From Rutidosis leptorrhynchoides (lineage: Eukaryota > Streptophyta > Magnoliopsida > Asterales > Asteraceae): a stretch of DNA of 64,000 nt. Positions within the stretch are counted from its first letter, which is position 1. Each line of letters opens with the position of its first letter. Where the stretch lies: NCBI RefSeq assembly GCF_046630445.1, contig NC_092342.1, positions 81,642,001 to 81,706,000 on the forward strand. Direction: 5' to 3'. Both the position numbers and the translations under genes were made by a program. The notes beneath the pieces were generated by a model. It did not search any database, was not told where the DNA came from, and was given only the letters and a program-made list of their open reading frames with translations. Positions 23,625-34,052 of the stretch are shown one piece after another.

Positions 23625-24041
23625 ATGAAGACTGCCTGTGAACTAAACCATGGTCTAATGCTACACGCTTTGATCACTAAACGTAATAATGACATACTAC
23701 CGAGTGAATTAGTATCAGTAATCAGAGAAAGAATGGACGGAGTTAGAAAAGGATCCAGATGCGAAGATAATAAGTTAAAATTTGGTAAAGGAAAATCAAA
23801 ATCCGCAGCGAAAAGAAGAGCACGACACCTAGAAAAATGTCACAAATGCGGAAAATGGTCACATGGAGGTAAATGTTCAAATAATCAAACCTATTCAAAT
23901 ACCGAATTTGTTACTTTATGCAGAGACGGACCGTTCATATGTTTAGAAGAAAAGACAATGAATGCTAGAGGTTACGCATATGCAGCCATGGAAGACCAAT
24001 TAAACCGACTATCTTATGAATATAATAGATCATATAACTAA
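23625..24041 (+). CDS. Small basic zinc-knuckle protein, 138 aa (accessory ORF of Athila1)
   Basis: Starts 173 bases after the gag-pol stop and is in no known retrotransposon core domain. It has a basic tract at about residues 54-71 (KGKSKSAAKRRARHLEK), which could bind nucleic acid or act as a nuclear signal. A C72-C75-H80-C84 zinc-knuckle-like motif follows at once, with an acidic/aromatic tail after it. No membrane segment or signal peptide is seen. Athila2 lacks the whole segment while sharing sequence on both sides. It could be an accessory nucleic-acid-binding protein or a captured gene fragment. It would need a subgenomic RNA, readthrough or re-initiation to be made. Confidence 0.55.
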   Translation: MKTACELNHGLMLHALITKRNNDILPSELVSVIRERMDGVRKGSRCEDNKLKFGKGKSKSAAKRRARHLEKCHKCGKWSHGGKCSNNQTYSNTEFVTLCRDGPFICLEEKTMNARGYAYAAMEDQLNRLSYEYNRSYN

Positions 24042-25000
24042 GAAATCTATTTCACAGGTATGTCTGTACAGTTTTTATTTTTATTTTTATTTTTAACCTT
24101 TTGATAATAAACGCTAATTTGTTCGCTAAAAAGTATTAAATTGGTATTAAATAAAATTAGGTTTGGCGACCGAAATTATTGATATCCTTCAAAAATTTAT
24201 TACATCACTGCGAAATTTAACGTTTATTCTTAAGGTATAAATATCTTTAATCAATCAACCCAAAATATTTCAAAAATTCGTCATGAGTTAAATTAGGTCT
24301 TGGAACCGAAATTACTTTACCGAAAAGAGGGGCGCATATTTTTGATAATATTTGACTGATTAAAGTGGGATAAAAAGGCAAAAAGATTTTTAATTTTATT
24401 TTTTTACCATGTTTTTAAAATTAATATTTAAATCTTAAATTAATATTGTAAACTTTGTAAAAACAATATATTTAAAATTATAAATATTTGAAAAATTAAT
24501 ATAAGTTTGGTATGAATTTATAATATGAATTTTTAAATTAAGTTTGGTGTGAATTTTTAATTTTTTAAAATATTAATTTTTAATTTTATGCATTTTAAAT
24601 TTTGAGTTTGGTGTGAATTTTTAATATTAATTTTGAATTTTATATTTATGTTGTGTGAATAAAAAAATAAAAATTTACTTTATCTCATTAAGTTAAGAAT
24701 ATGATTTTTAAAATTCGTCGTAAGTTGAAGACTAGGTCTCTGAACCGAAATTGCTTTACCCGAGGGAGGGACGAGAACTTTTATTATCATTATTTTTAAT
24801 CTTATTGATTTAAAGTATGCCAAAAACATTAAAAAACCAAAAAATCTTAGCTTTTTAAAACAATCGCTACAAAAAGACAAATTTTAAAATTTTGTCGAGG
24901 GACGGACTAGGACATCGATCCGAAACGACCTCGTCCTAAATAACAAGGGAAACAAAATTTTAAAATTAATTTCTTAATTGTTTTATAAGTTAAAGATTAT

Positions 25001-25040
<40 letters not shown>
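24042..25040 (+). other. Athila1 non-coding spacer with A36 tract
   Basis: AT-rich, no gene. It contains repeats of a motif of the form TAGGT-n-ACCGAAATTNNTTTACC (24154-24180, 24291-24316, 24731-24762, and a decayed form near 24909). It ends with 36 consecutive A residues (25005-25040) immediately before the third palindrome pair. Confidence 0.6.
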
Positions 25041-25042
<2 letters not shown>

Positions 25043-25043
25043 A

Positions 25044-25091
25044 CTCCGCGACTCGCGGAGTTTTAAGTACAAACCTCCGCGACTCGCGGAG
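25044..25091 (+). promoter_or_regulatory. Third palindrome pair, before the env-position gene
   Basis: CTCCGCGACTCGCGGAG twice (centres 25052 and 25083, 31 bp apart). It is followed by CCAAATTACAG, matching the LTR's CCAAATTTCAC, and by ATAAAA at 25112-25117, the same 20 bp gap that separates palindrome and TATA box in the LTR. This is promoter-like by comparison with the LTR; function is inferred. Confidence 0.6.
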
Positions 25092-25254
25092 GGACCAAAT
25101 TACAGAAAAAAATAAAACAGCTGCACACGATCAGTCACTCCCACACACACAAAACACAGAAAAAAAACTGCGAAAAAGAGCTCGAAAAAACCCACAAAAA
25201 TCATCCCAAAAACTCAATTTTTCACCGTTAATCTTCAAATTTTTCACTACAATC

Positions 25255-27279
25255 ATGTTGAGAAGGATGATATCTAGGAACTACTCAAGAAAACAGGTAC
25301 AATTACACCCCAAATCACCTTTAAATCCGAATTTTAGTGTGTTCTTGAGCATATTTTCATAATTTGAATTTTGTTAATTTTTAGTGTAATTAGTGTTAAA
25401 TTGTTAGTATATTATGCATGTATAACCTAGATTGATGCTTGTTAACATGATTTGAAGCCAAAAACTTCAAAATCTTTAGAATCTAGGGTTTGTGTTCTTG
25501 AGCAAATTTGGGGCTTTTTGATATAAACAGGTTATGGCCGATTTTTGTCATGAATTGTTGCTAAATTGAGTAGTGTAACATGTCTAGGTAGTTAAATGAT
25601 CCAAACTTTGAGCCTAAACATGATTTTGAGAATTAAAGTGGACTTTTTCAAGTCCAAAATTCATGAACTTGATTTTTGAAAGATAATGCCATTTGAGACT
25701 TGTTTATTTGCTAGTAATGATTATTTTGACATGTTATTTGAGTTGAAAGCTTTGAACTTGGCGAAAATTTTCGTATATGCTTATTTGAAAAAGTGTAGAT
25801 TTGATAAAAATGTGAAAATAAGCTTAAGTTTGATATAAATTGATAATGTCATTGTAATTATTTTAATTGATGATTTTGCTGACACTAATGCATATTTGGA
25901 TGCACAAAATTTGTGTTTGATGTGTTTTGCAGAATGAAAGGGGTGAATCTTCATCCCAAGCCCGTCACGCTCCTGCTGAGAACTTGGAACAACAGGAGGT
26001 AGATAACTACTACAGGCAGGATGTACCTCATCCAGTCATGACCTTTTCAGATATGCACTTGGAACAGTTGCACCCGAACCTGCGATTTGACAGACTTTGG
26101 ATAGATTATCCAAAATATCAACGGGGTTTGCATACTCTTCATTCCAAGGTTGTTGAGGTACCGAGGGTCATAGAATGGGGACCCTTGGAAGCTGTAGAAT
26201 TGGCCGGGCCAATTAGGGAATTACTGGTACAGAGGTATGGTAATTCTTCTTTCAATGACTGGATATGTTTATTCACCATACGCAGACCTGTATATAAAGT
26301 ATGGTGTGAAGAGTTGTTATGTAGTATAGAGTTGAATGATCGGGTAGCCAGTTTAACCGATCGTTCTTTTATTAGATTTTTGTTAGGCGGTTCGATGCGC
26401 CACATGTCTTTACTGGACATGGCTCAGGCTTTACGTATATATACGCCTGAGGAATTAGCATCTGCCGATTGTAGAGGATTGATACTAAACGGTAGGAAAA
26501 TAGATGAGAATTTTGATACACACGGTGTGTGGAGTCAAATGACAAGCCATCACCGTTTTAAAGGGGGAAACTACTCTTATTTGGATATAGATAGAGCCGA
26601 ATTAAGAGTAATACATAGATTTTTAGCTAATTCGATTACACAAAGGGGTAAAAACAAAGAAAAGGTAAATGAACAAGATTTGTTTTACCATATGTGTATT
26701 CGAGACCCACACAGCGCTGTAAGTATACCATATTGTGTGGGTTATTATTTATCAGCTATGGTTCGAGGGATGCGTCCACATAGCATAATAGGGGGTGGTA
26801 TTTTTATTACTTTGATTGGTGAATATCTCGGTGTGGATATAAGTCGGGGGGGATTATTAGTAGAAGAGCCGGAACCCCGCGACACTATAGGTTTAAATGT
26901 GTACCATGGTGCGAAAGTGTTGAAGCGGCGAAATAACGCCGCAGTACGATACAATGGTAGACATCCACAAGTAGAGAGAAACCAGGAACAAGGTAATGTA
27001 GGAGGGGGGAACCAGATGCAAGAAATGCAAAGGTTTATAGCTTCTCAGGAATACGAAAATGCTAGACAGAGAGCATTTGAAGATTGGCAAGTTCATCAGA
27101 ACCAGATCATAGCGCATTGCCAACACATAGGTAGAAACTATATTCCTACACCGAAACCCGTCTTCCCTCCTTGGTCGATAGAGATGCAGCCACCATATCC
27201 TACGTATGACCCTGCCGAAGCATTCTATAGCACTTATGGTTATGCGTGGAACCCCTATTGGTACCAATATCATCCTTAG
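25255..27279 (+). CDS. Athila1 env-position protein (Athila ORF1-like), predicted two exons
   Basis: Exon 1 is 25255-25296 (14 codons from the first ATG after a leader-like stretch) and exon 2 is 25933-27279. They are in the same phase, giving about 462 residues. The exon 2 frame is open from its first base but has no good ATG near its start, which supports splicing. The protein resembles the Athila ORF-1 family (phrases such as ELNDRVASLTDRSF, VIHRFLANSITQRG and GGGIFITLIGEYLG). It ends in a tail rich in Pro, Tyr and Trp. I see no signal peptide and no membrane-spanning segment, so it is not a typical envelope glycoprotein despite its position. Role unknown. Athila2 lacks this module. Confidence 0.65.
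25297..25932 (+). other. Predicted intron in the env-position gene
   Basis: 636 bases. The donor is AACAG|GTACAA and the acceptor is a T-rich run ending TGTTTTGCAG|AATG. Branch-site candidates CTGAC (25879-25883) and CTAAT (25885-25889) lie about 45-50 bases before the acceptor. The interior is AT-rich with stops in all frames, as plant introns are. Both exons keep phase across it. Confidence 0.65.
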
Positions 27280-29340
27280 TTTACTTATTTTTTTTTTTAT
27301 TTTATTATTATGTAATTTGTAATTATTGATGTATTTAATATTTTTGTTAATATTGTAATCATTTTTATAATTATTCTTAGATTTTAATAATTTTTGAATG
27401 TGGGGTAATAAACCAAACTTCAAAAATATGTATATATGTTTGCAGTTTATCTTATGTACACAACAGGGTAAAACAACGCATTTTCAAAGACTGGCATTAA
27501 GTTCAGCAAAAGCAAGTAATTTTGACGACAATGATGCAAAATGTATGTGAAATAACAACAAGACGGAATGAACAAATGACGTGCACCATTTATCATTCAG
27601 CAAACAAACGCCAATATATTTGGAAACTTTGGTAAAAATTTAATCATTTTCACACAAATCACCCTCAATAATTTAAATTGTTACTGATTTCTTGCAAATG
27701 AGGGCATTGCAAGATCTTAAGTGTGGGAAGGGATTAAATTCTTTCGGATTTTAAAATTTTTATATTAAACACTTGGTTACCATTAAAAATACTAGTAAAG
27801 CAGTAGTTGTATTAGAATCTAGTGCTCTCTGATAATAAAGAACAGCCCTAGTCTTATATACTGACTACCCAATTCTAGTAAAATTTTTCAAAATTTTCAA
27901 TTAAATGAATTCAAAATCATGTTTATACATATTTATGAACGATAAAACTAGGTTTTAACACCGAAATTATTGTTACCTCGGAAAGGACATAAATTGAGAA
28001 ACAAACTAAAATGTTAAAATTCATTTAAAATGGAATAGAGGACGATAAAAAGAAATAAAAAGCCAAGTGTGGGAAAATTTACCAAGTTATTTTAAACATA
28101 TGTCACATATATTTGTAACAAATAACTGAAAATACTTTTGCTTTGGACTAAACTAAACTGTTTTACCCGATGAAAGAAAAGAAGAGATGGATCTACACGA
28201 TGAATCAATTCCATCATTAAAAGGAAGTAAAGTCTTCCGAAAAAGACACGCGCTTCTTGATTTAGGTCATGAAGTTGTCGTTCAGACCAGCTGTAGGTTG
28301 ACGAAAAATCTAGAAAAGTCATCACTAAAATCAGCAGGAAATCCACGGACCTCAGCATTAAACAGGGTCGCCAAGTGGTCAGATTTATCCTAACCATGAG
28401 AAGGATTTATCTCGTACAATGGGGAGGCACCGTGCAAATTAGCTGGATAAGACTAATGAATCAAATCCCCAGAAAGGATAATCTCCTTAAAGATTAAAAA
28501 TCAGCTTTTAAGACTGATATTACTCAATCCTAGAGATTGACCTTAAAGATTGAGAATTCAAACTCATGGAATTCAATGATATCTAAACTCGAGCTTGAAC
28601 GAGAAAATATTTTGATCAAAATTATAAACCGATTTGTTTTCTGAAAACCCTATTTTCAATGCGTTCATTACCATTGAACGTAAAATCCTAGGAATTCACC
28701 TGGAATTCATTAGGTCACCTGAACTAAATCGGGTGTCAACCGTAAGAACGGTGGTTGCATAGCATGGTCAAAGACAGGACCTTGTGCCAGACCGACAAAT
28801 TATAAGGGTGAGCTTTACTATTGCTCCTACCAAGGATAGTAATTGCGTCCGACACGTTATAGACCATAATCAAAAGCATGTCACGGGACATTGCCTTAAA
28901 CAGTTGCTTGTTCAACGCTTTCCTTTACAACCGGACGGTAGTTTGCCGAAAGGTAATATACGGAACAAGTAAACTGGACGTGTTGCTTTCCAAATACAAG
29001 GTTAGCAAGTGGGTGACACAAAACCGCAAGTTTTGAGCTAAAATTTTCAAATCTGAAACCCACCAAACCCACAAAAATATTTTGCAAACACCGGTGAAGG
29101 GTTATTCCGGAAAACTTATCTAGGGTAAAAACTAGATTTAATTTTCAAAAGATCAAATGTTTTCATAAAGATCCAATTTCCTTAATGGATCTAAATTTTT
29201 ATAGTCATGTGGGACTGTAAACCATATCGTTACTACCATTGTTTATACCGCCGTATAGAAATCACTGATGTACAAAGTGTGAAGAATAAAGAAGTGATTC
29301 TAGTATTTCAAGACAATATTGCTTGAGGACAAGCAACGCT
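27280..29340 (+). other. Athila1 3' non-coding region
   Basis: About 2.1 kb with no coding support. It is collinear with 45523-47370 of Athila2 on the opposite strand, so it is old element sequence. It contains PPT-like AAGTGTGGG copies (27718-27731, 28064-28077) and another ACCGAAATTATT motif (27953-27977). Confidence 0.6.
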
Positions 29341-29352
29341 CAAGTGTGGGAA
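29341..29352 (+). other. Athila1 polypurine tract
   Basis: CAAGTGTGGGAA lies four bases before the 3' LTR. The weak purine run is typical of Athila. The equivalent in Athila2 reads CAAGTGTAGGGA on the minus strand (45515-45526). Confidence 0.65.
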
Positions 29353-29356
29353 TATT

Positions 29357-31355
29357 TGATAATGCTAAAAACGAACATATATTTCATAGCATTATTCCTC
29401 AAGAAAGACAAGCTTTTAGTTGCAATTGTTCTATTTACAAGTGATATTCGTTTAAATAATAAAAGGTGAAGACAAAAGACAGATTCGACGATTTGAAGAC
29501 GCAAACGACCAAAAAGCTCAAAAGAACAAAAGACAATCAAAAAGGTTCCAATTATTGATAAGAAACGTCTCGAAATCACAAGAGTACAAGATTCAAAACG
29601 CAAAGTACAAGATATTAAATTGTACGCAAGGACGTTCGAAAATCCGGAACCGGGACCAGAGTCAACTCTTAACGCTCGACGCAACGGACTAAAAATTACA
29701 AGTTAACTATGTATATAAATATAATATAATATATAATTAATTATATTAATTATATATATATTATATATATATATTTAAAACCGTCGGCATCCAGAAACTC
29801 CAAGGGAGTAAATTGAAAATACCTCTCCGCGACTCGCGGAGTTTGAAGGGCTTTTTGCCGCGAGTCGCGGAGCCCCAAATTTCACTTCTGGCTATAAAGC
29901 CAACCGAATTCTGATCGAATTTTACACAATATATTTTTCAATCTCTCTCTCAATATATACGTAATATATATATATTTATATTTTAATTTTAATTTTAATT
30001 ATAAATTCTAATAATAAGGGTATGTTAGCGAATGTTGTAAGGGTGTAAGTCGAAATTCTGTCCGTGTAACGCTACGCTATTTTTAATCATTGTAAGTTAT
30101 GTTCAACCTTTTTATATTAATGTCTCGTAGCTAAGTTATTATTATGCTTGTTTAAAACGAAGTAATCATGATGTTGGGCTAATTACTAAAATTGGGTAAT
30201 TGGGCTTTGTACCATAATTGGGGTTTGGACAAAAGAACGACACTTGTGGAAACTAGACTATGGGCTATTAATGGGCTTTATATTTGTTTAACTAAATGAA
30301 AGTTTGTTAATGTTAATATAAAGATTTACAATTGGGCGTCCCTATAAATTACCATATACACTCGATCGGACACGATGGGCGGGGTATTTATATGTACGAA
30401 TAATCGTTCATTTAACCGGATACGGGAATGGATTAATAGCCACTAGAATAATTAAAACAGGGGTGAAATTACATTCAAGGGTAATTGGTGTAATTGTTAA
30501 CAAAGTAGTAAAACCTTGGTTTACACGCAGTCGATAACCTGGTGTATTCATTAAACAAAGTATTAAAACCTTGTTACAATTCGAATCCCCAATTAGTTGG
30601 AATATTTATCTTCGGGTATAATAATAATTTGACAAGGACACTTGCAATTTATATTTATGACTGATGGACTGTTATGGACAAAAACCAGACGGACATATTG
30701 AATAATCCAGGACAAAGGACAATTAACCCATGGGCATAAAACTAAAATCAACACGTCAAACATCATGATTACGGAAGTTTAAATAAGCATAATTCTTTTA
30801 TTTCATATTTAATTTCCTTTATTTTATATTTAATTGCACTTCTAATTATCGCACTTTTATTTATTGTTATTTTATATTTAATCGCACTTTTAATTATCGT
30901 ACTTTTAATTATCGCAATTTAATTTTATCGCATTTTTATTATTCGCAATTTCATTATCGTTATTTACTTTACGCTTTAATTTAAAATCTTGTATTTATTT
31001 TATATTTTACATTAGGTTTTAACTGCGACTAAAGTTTTAAAATCGACAAACCGGTCATTAAACGGTAAAAAACCCCCCTTTATAATAATAATATTACCTA
31101 TATATATATTTGTATTTTTATAAAAGTAAACTAATATAGCGTTGAGCTTTGTTTAAAGATTTCCCTGTGGAACGAACCGGACTTACTAAAAACTACACTA
31201 CTGTACGATTAGGTACACTGCCTATAAGTGTTGTAGCAAGGTTTAAGTATATCCATTCTATAAATAAATAAATATCTTGTGTAAAATTGTATCGTATTTA
31301 ATAGTATTTTCTGCGTAAAATATAAGCTATTTTATATACACCTCGTTCGACATCA
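29357..31355 (+). repeat. Athila1 3' LTR
   Basis: 1999 bp, offset exactly 14906 from the 5' LTR with no substitution or indel noticed. Palindromes are at 29825-29841 and 29858-29872. Confidence 0.95.
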
Positions 31356-31978
31356 ATATAAAATTTTGATTATAACTCAAAGTTATTAAATGAGGATAAA
31401 TATTCCACATCATCCACTATATATACTTCATTTCATTTCATATTCTTTATATACTCTCCTTTAAAACAATGTCAAATTGATCATTTCATTGTAACAAAGT
31501 ACGTGAAAAATTGACCAAAAAATGATCAAAAAAGAGAATATTTTACTCACCACATGCCGTGTGTAGATGTTAAATTATTACTTGACAAACTACACTCACA
31601 CATATTGAAGAATACAATATGATATATTTTTCTATTATGTATGTTCTTTTTATTTTATTTTGGTCTCCTTACAATTTTGTGAGAGTCATGAACAAAATAA
31701 TAACATTCCTTTTGTCGAAGTTTGAATTTAGTGAGTTTTTTTTTTTTTTGCGTTACTGAAAGTTGTTTATCTCTTAGGATTTGTATGGAATATAAAGAAC
31801 TATTTGTTTCATATACTCCTTTAACATTTTATATGCATCATACACATTTTTTGTTTCAATTCCTTACAAAACAAATTGCTATCACACCTCTTACAAATCC
31901 TCCAACAACCTATGACACTTCAAATCACCATACGCAAACCATGAAAATAATCGTGCAACGCACGGGCATTGCATCTAG

Positions 31979-32481
31979 TTATTTTATTAATCTTGGAGTG
32001 GTTATTATTATTACATAAAAGTCATTTACAAGAGTTAATGGCAACCCCTTATTGGCTCCTTAGTTACCGTTTGCTCGTCCCATCTCATTCCCAATTTTTT
32101 TTTTTTTATTTTAATTTAATTTTATCCTTTCATAGAAGAGGACTCAGCATTACTAGCTATTACACGTGCCCAAAGTTTAATTGCCACGTTGTACACTATT
32201 CCTCACTGTATTTCATTATCAACTACATATATTTATCTTTATGTCACTTACTATTATTCCATCTTAGAATCAACACTTGAGTTACCAGAAAGACCACCAC
32301 CTCCACCGTTGCTCCTCCACCGCCGCTACTACCACGTCCGTCGTCGCTGCTACAAGCACCACCGCAGATGCTACCGTATCCCCTCCACCACCACTGTCAG
32401 TGCTCCTGTATCCTTTTATGCCACCGTCGCTGCTACAACGTGCGTACTTATACGCCCAAGTTTCTATTTTTTTTATCTTCT

Positions 32482-32515
<34 letters not shown>

Positions 32516-34052
32516 TATTTTGGTCTTTCGTAATTGATATAAATTATGGATCCATGAAAGTGTTCGATTTTGATTTATGTGTTAACTTTAATCAAGGAGG
32601 AGGCTAATTGATGAAAGGAATTAGGGATGTTTATAATATAATTACAAAAGGAGGTAGTGCTTACGACGTCAACGGCAACGGCGGGGGTGTCGGAGGTGAC
32701 GACGGTTTGAAGGTGGTGGGGCGGTGGCGGTTGAGAGATGAGAATGTGTGACCTTTTGTTTCTATTTGATACGTAGTATATTTTTATATAAAAATAAATA
32801 AATAAATAATATACTACGTACTAAACATCTAAAAAAAAAAAAATACTCTGTAGTTGGAAAGCAGCTGTATGAGATTACCATACTCATTTTTATGCTTTTT
32901 AATTGAGGACATGTGGTAGGTAGAAATGAATTTGGATTGTCATATTTCATTTACTTTTTCATTACCTAAGTTTTTTTTATTTATTTATTATATCTGTATA
33001 GTTTTATATATAATTTATATATGGAGAAATATATATTTTAAATATTTTTATTCAAAATATGTATTACTACGTGTATTCTAGCATTCTAATTTATATATAT
33101 AGGTTAATAAATAAACAATAGTTGTTTCATTTGATTTGCCCAACGAAGTGGGCACACCATCTTTCTTGTTATCATAAAAAAAAAAAACAGGTAACAACTA
33201 TATTACTATCATCATCTTTCTTTCTTTTTCTTTCACGCTTCTTAATGCCCTTTCAATTATTAATCCTTTTTCTTTTCTTAATTTATATATTTAATTTAAT
33301 TTAATTTAATATATGAATACAATTAATTTATAATCCATCCATATAAATAAATAAAATAAAAGATTATATGAAACAGAATAATAATCTATATATCTTTATG
33401 TCTAAATTATTTATGTAATAAATAACTAATCCACAAAGCAAAAGATTCAAAGTAGCCGACTATTATGCAACAAGCCAACAACCTCTGCCAAACGAGTTTA
33501 TAAATAAATAAATCCATATAAATAAATAAAATAAACTCATATATTATCCTACTCCCTAAATTAAATAAATAACCAATGTCAAATTAATAAAACGAAAAAA
33601 AAAAAATAATTTGTTTATAACTGATTACAAGTTATAACATGTATTAGAATATAAGGAACTCATAATCATAATCAATTAACGCATATCAGTTTCATGGATT
33701 TGCATATATCAATTAAAATAATTAAATTCAGTTTCGTTAATGGGAGCTCGATTCTGTTTAAGTTTTTAAGTAAAATATATACGAAACTGAAAGCAAATAT
33801 ACATATTATCACAAACATAATAATATGTATAATAAATAATCAAGATAAGAGCGTAAAGTTAAACGATCTAACCGAATTGAAGGTTGAACTGGACTTGTGT
33901 TTGACACAATTCCCTTAAACAGATTATGCGTCTGTTCCCAGGGTACACCGGTCCGAAACAGCGTACTGTCGGACTTGAACACTTGTCTTGATTAGTGACT
34001 TGTACTTGCTTAGATAAACCTTGATTATACGGAGCACTTCGTGCTGATAACG
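31979..34052. other. Copia2 5' interior and unassigned DNA
   Basis: Between the Helitron 3' end and the Copia2 5' LTR. No gag domain is recognisable. It holds homopolymer T runs (32092-32107, 32486-32511) and a CCACCG-rich stretch (32280-32440). A GGCGGTGG-rich stretch of opposite strand bias follows (32660-32740). A 12 bp perfect inverted repeat is at 32770-32781 and 32809-32820. The last 150 bases are probably the copia leader. Confidence 0.45.
32770..32820. repeat. 12 bp perfect inverted repeat
   Basis: TACGTAGTATAT at 32770-32781 pairs with ATATACTACGTA at 32809-32820 around a 27-base AT-rich spacer. It could be the remains of a very small foldback element; no target duplication is evident. 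Confidence 0.6.

Larger units (their letters stand above)
14451..31355 (+). mobile_element. Athila1: complete Athila-type gypsy retrotransposon with env-position gene
   Basis: 16,905 bp on the plus strand, with two 1999 bp LTRs in which I find no difference and flanking duplication ATATA (14446-14450 and 31356-31360). The tRNA-Asp primer site, long gag-pol and extra 3' ORF identify the Athila lineage. Order: LTR, 1.4 kb leader, gag-pol (17845-23451), small zinc-knuckle ORF (23625-24041), spliced env-position gene (25255-27279), 2.1 kb non-coding tail, LTR. Identical LTRs and intact frames mean a very recent insertion and possible autonomy. It lies inside the Helitron-like element, which lies inside Copia2. 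Confidence 0.95.
13239..31978 (+). mobile_element. Helitron-like element carrying Athila1
   Basis: The right end is convincing: a hairpin CGTGC-AAC-GCACG (31952-31964), ten bases, then CTAG (31975-31978) followed by T, the standard Helitron 3' terminus. The proposed left end is TC at 13239, preceded by A, in the sequence TCTATATCTATATAAAAAG, which resembles plant Helitron 5' ends. A second TC four to six bases on is an alternative. Without Athila1 the element is about 1.8 kb and has no RepHel gene, so it is non-autonomous. Inserting between A and T leaves no target duplication, so the left boundary is the weaker claim. Confidence 0.55.

Noticed and set aside
25933..27279. Reading the env-position protein as a true viral envelope
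   Set aside because: No signal peptide, membrane segment or cysteine-rich ectodomain is visible; it resembles the Athila ORF-1 family, so only its position is env-like.
32189..32607. Pro/His/Arg-rich and Phe-rich open frames
   Set aside because: Three overlapping frames over CCACCG-rich and poly-T DNA; low-complexity composition explains them.
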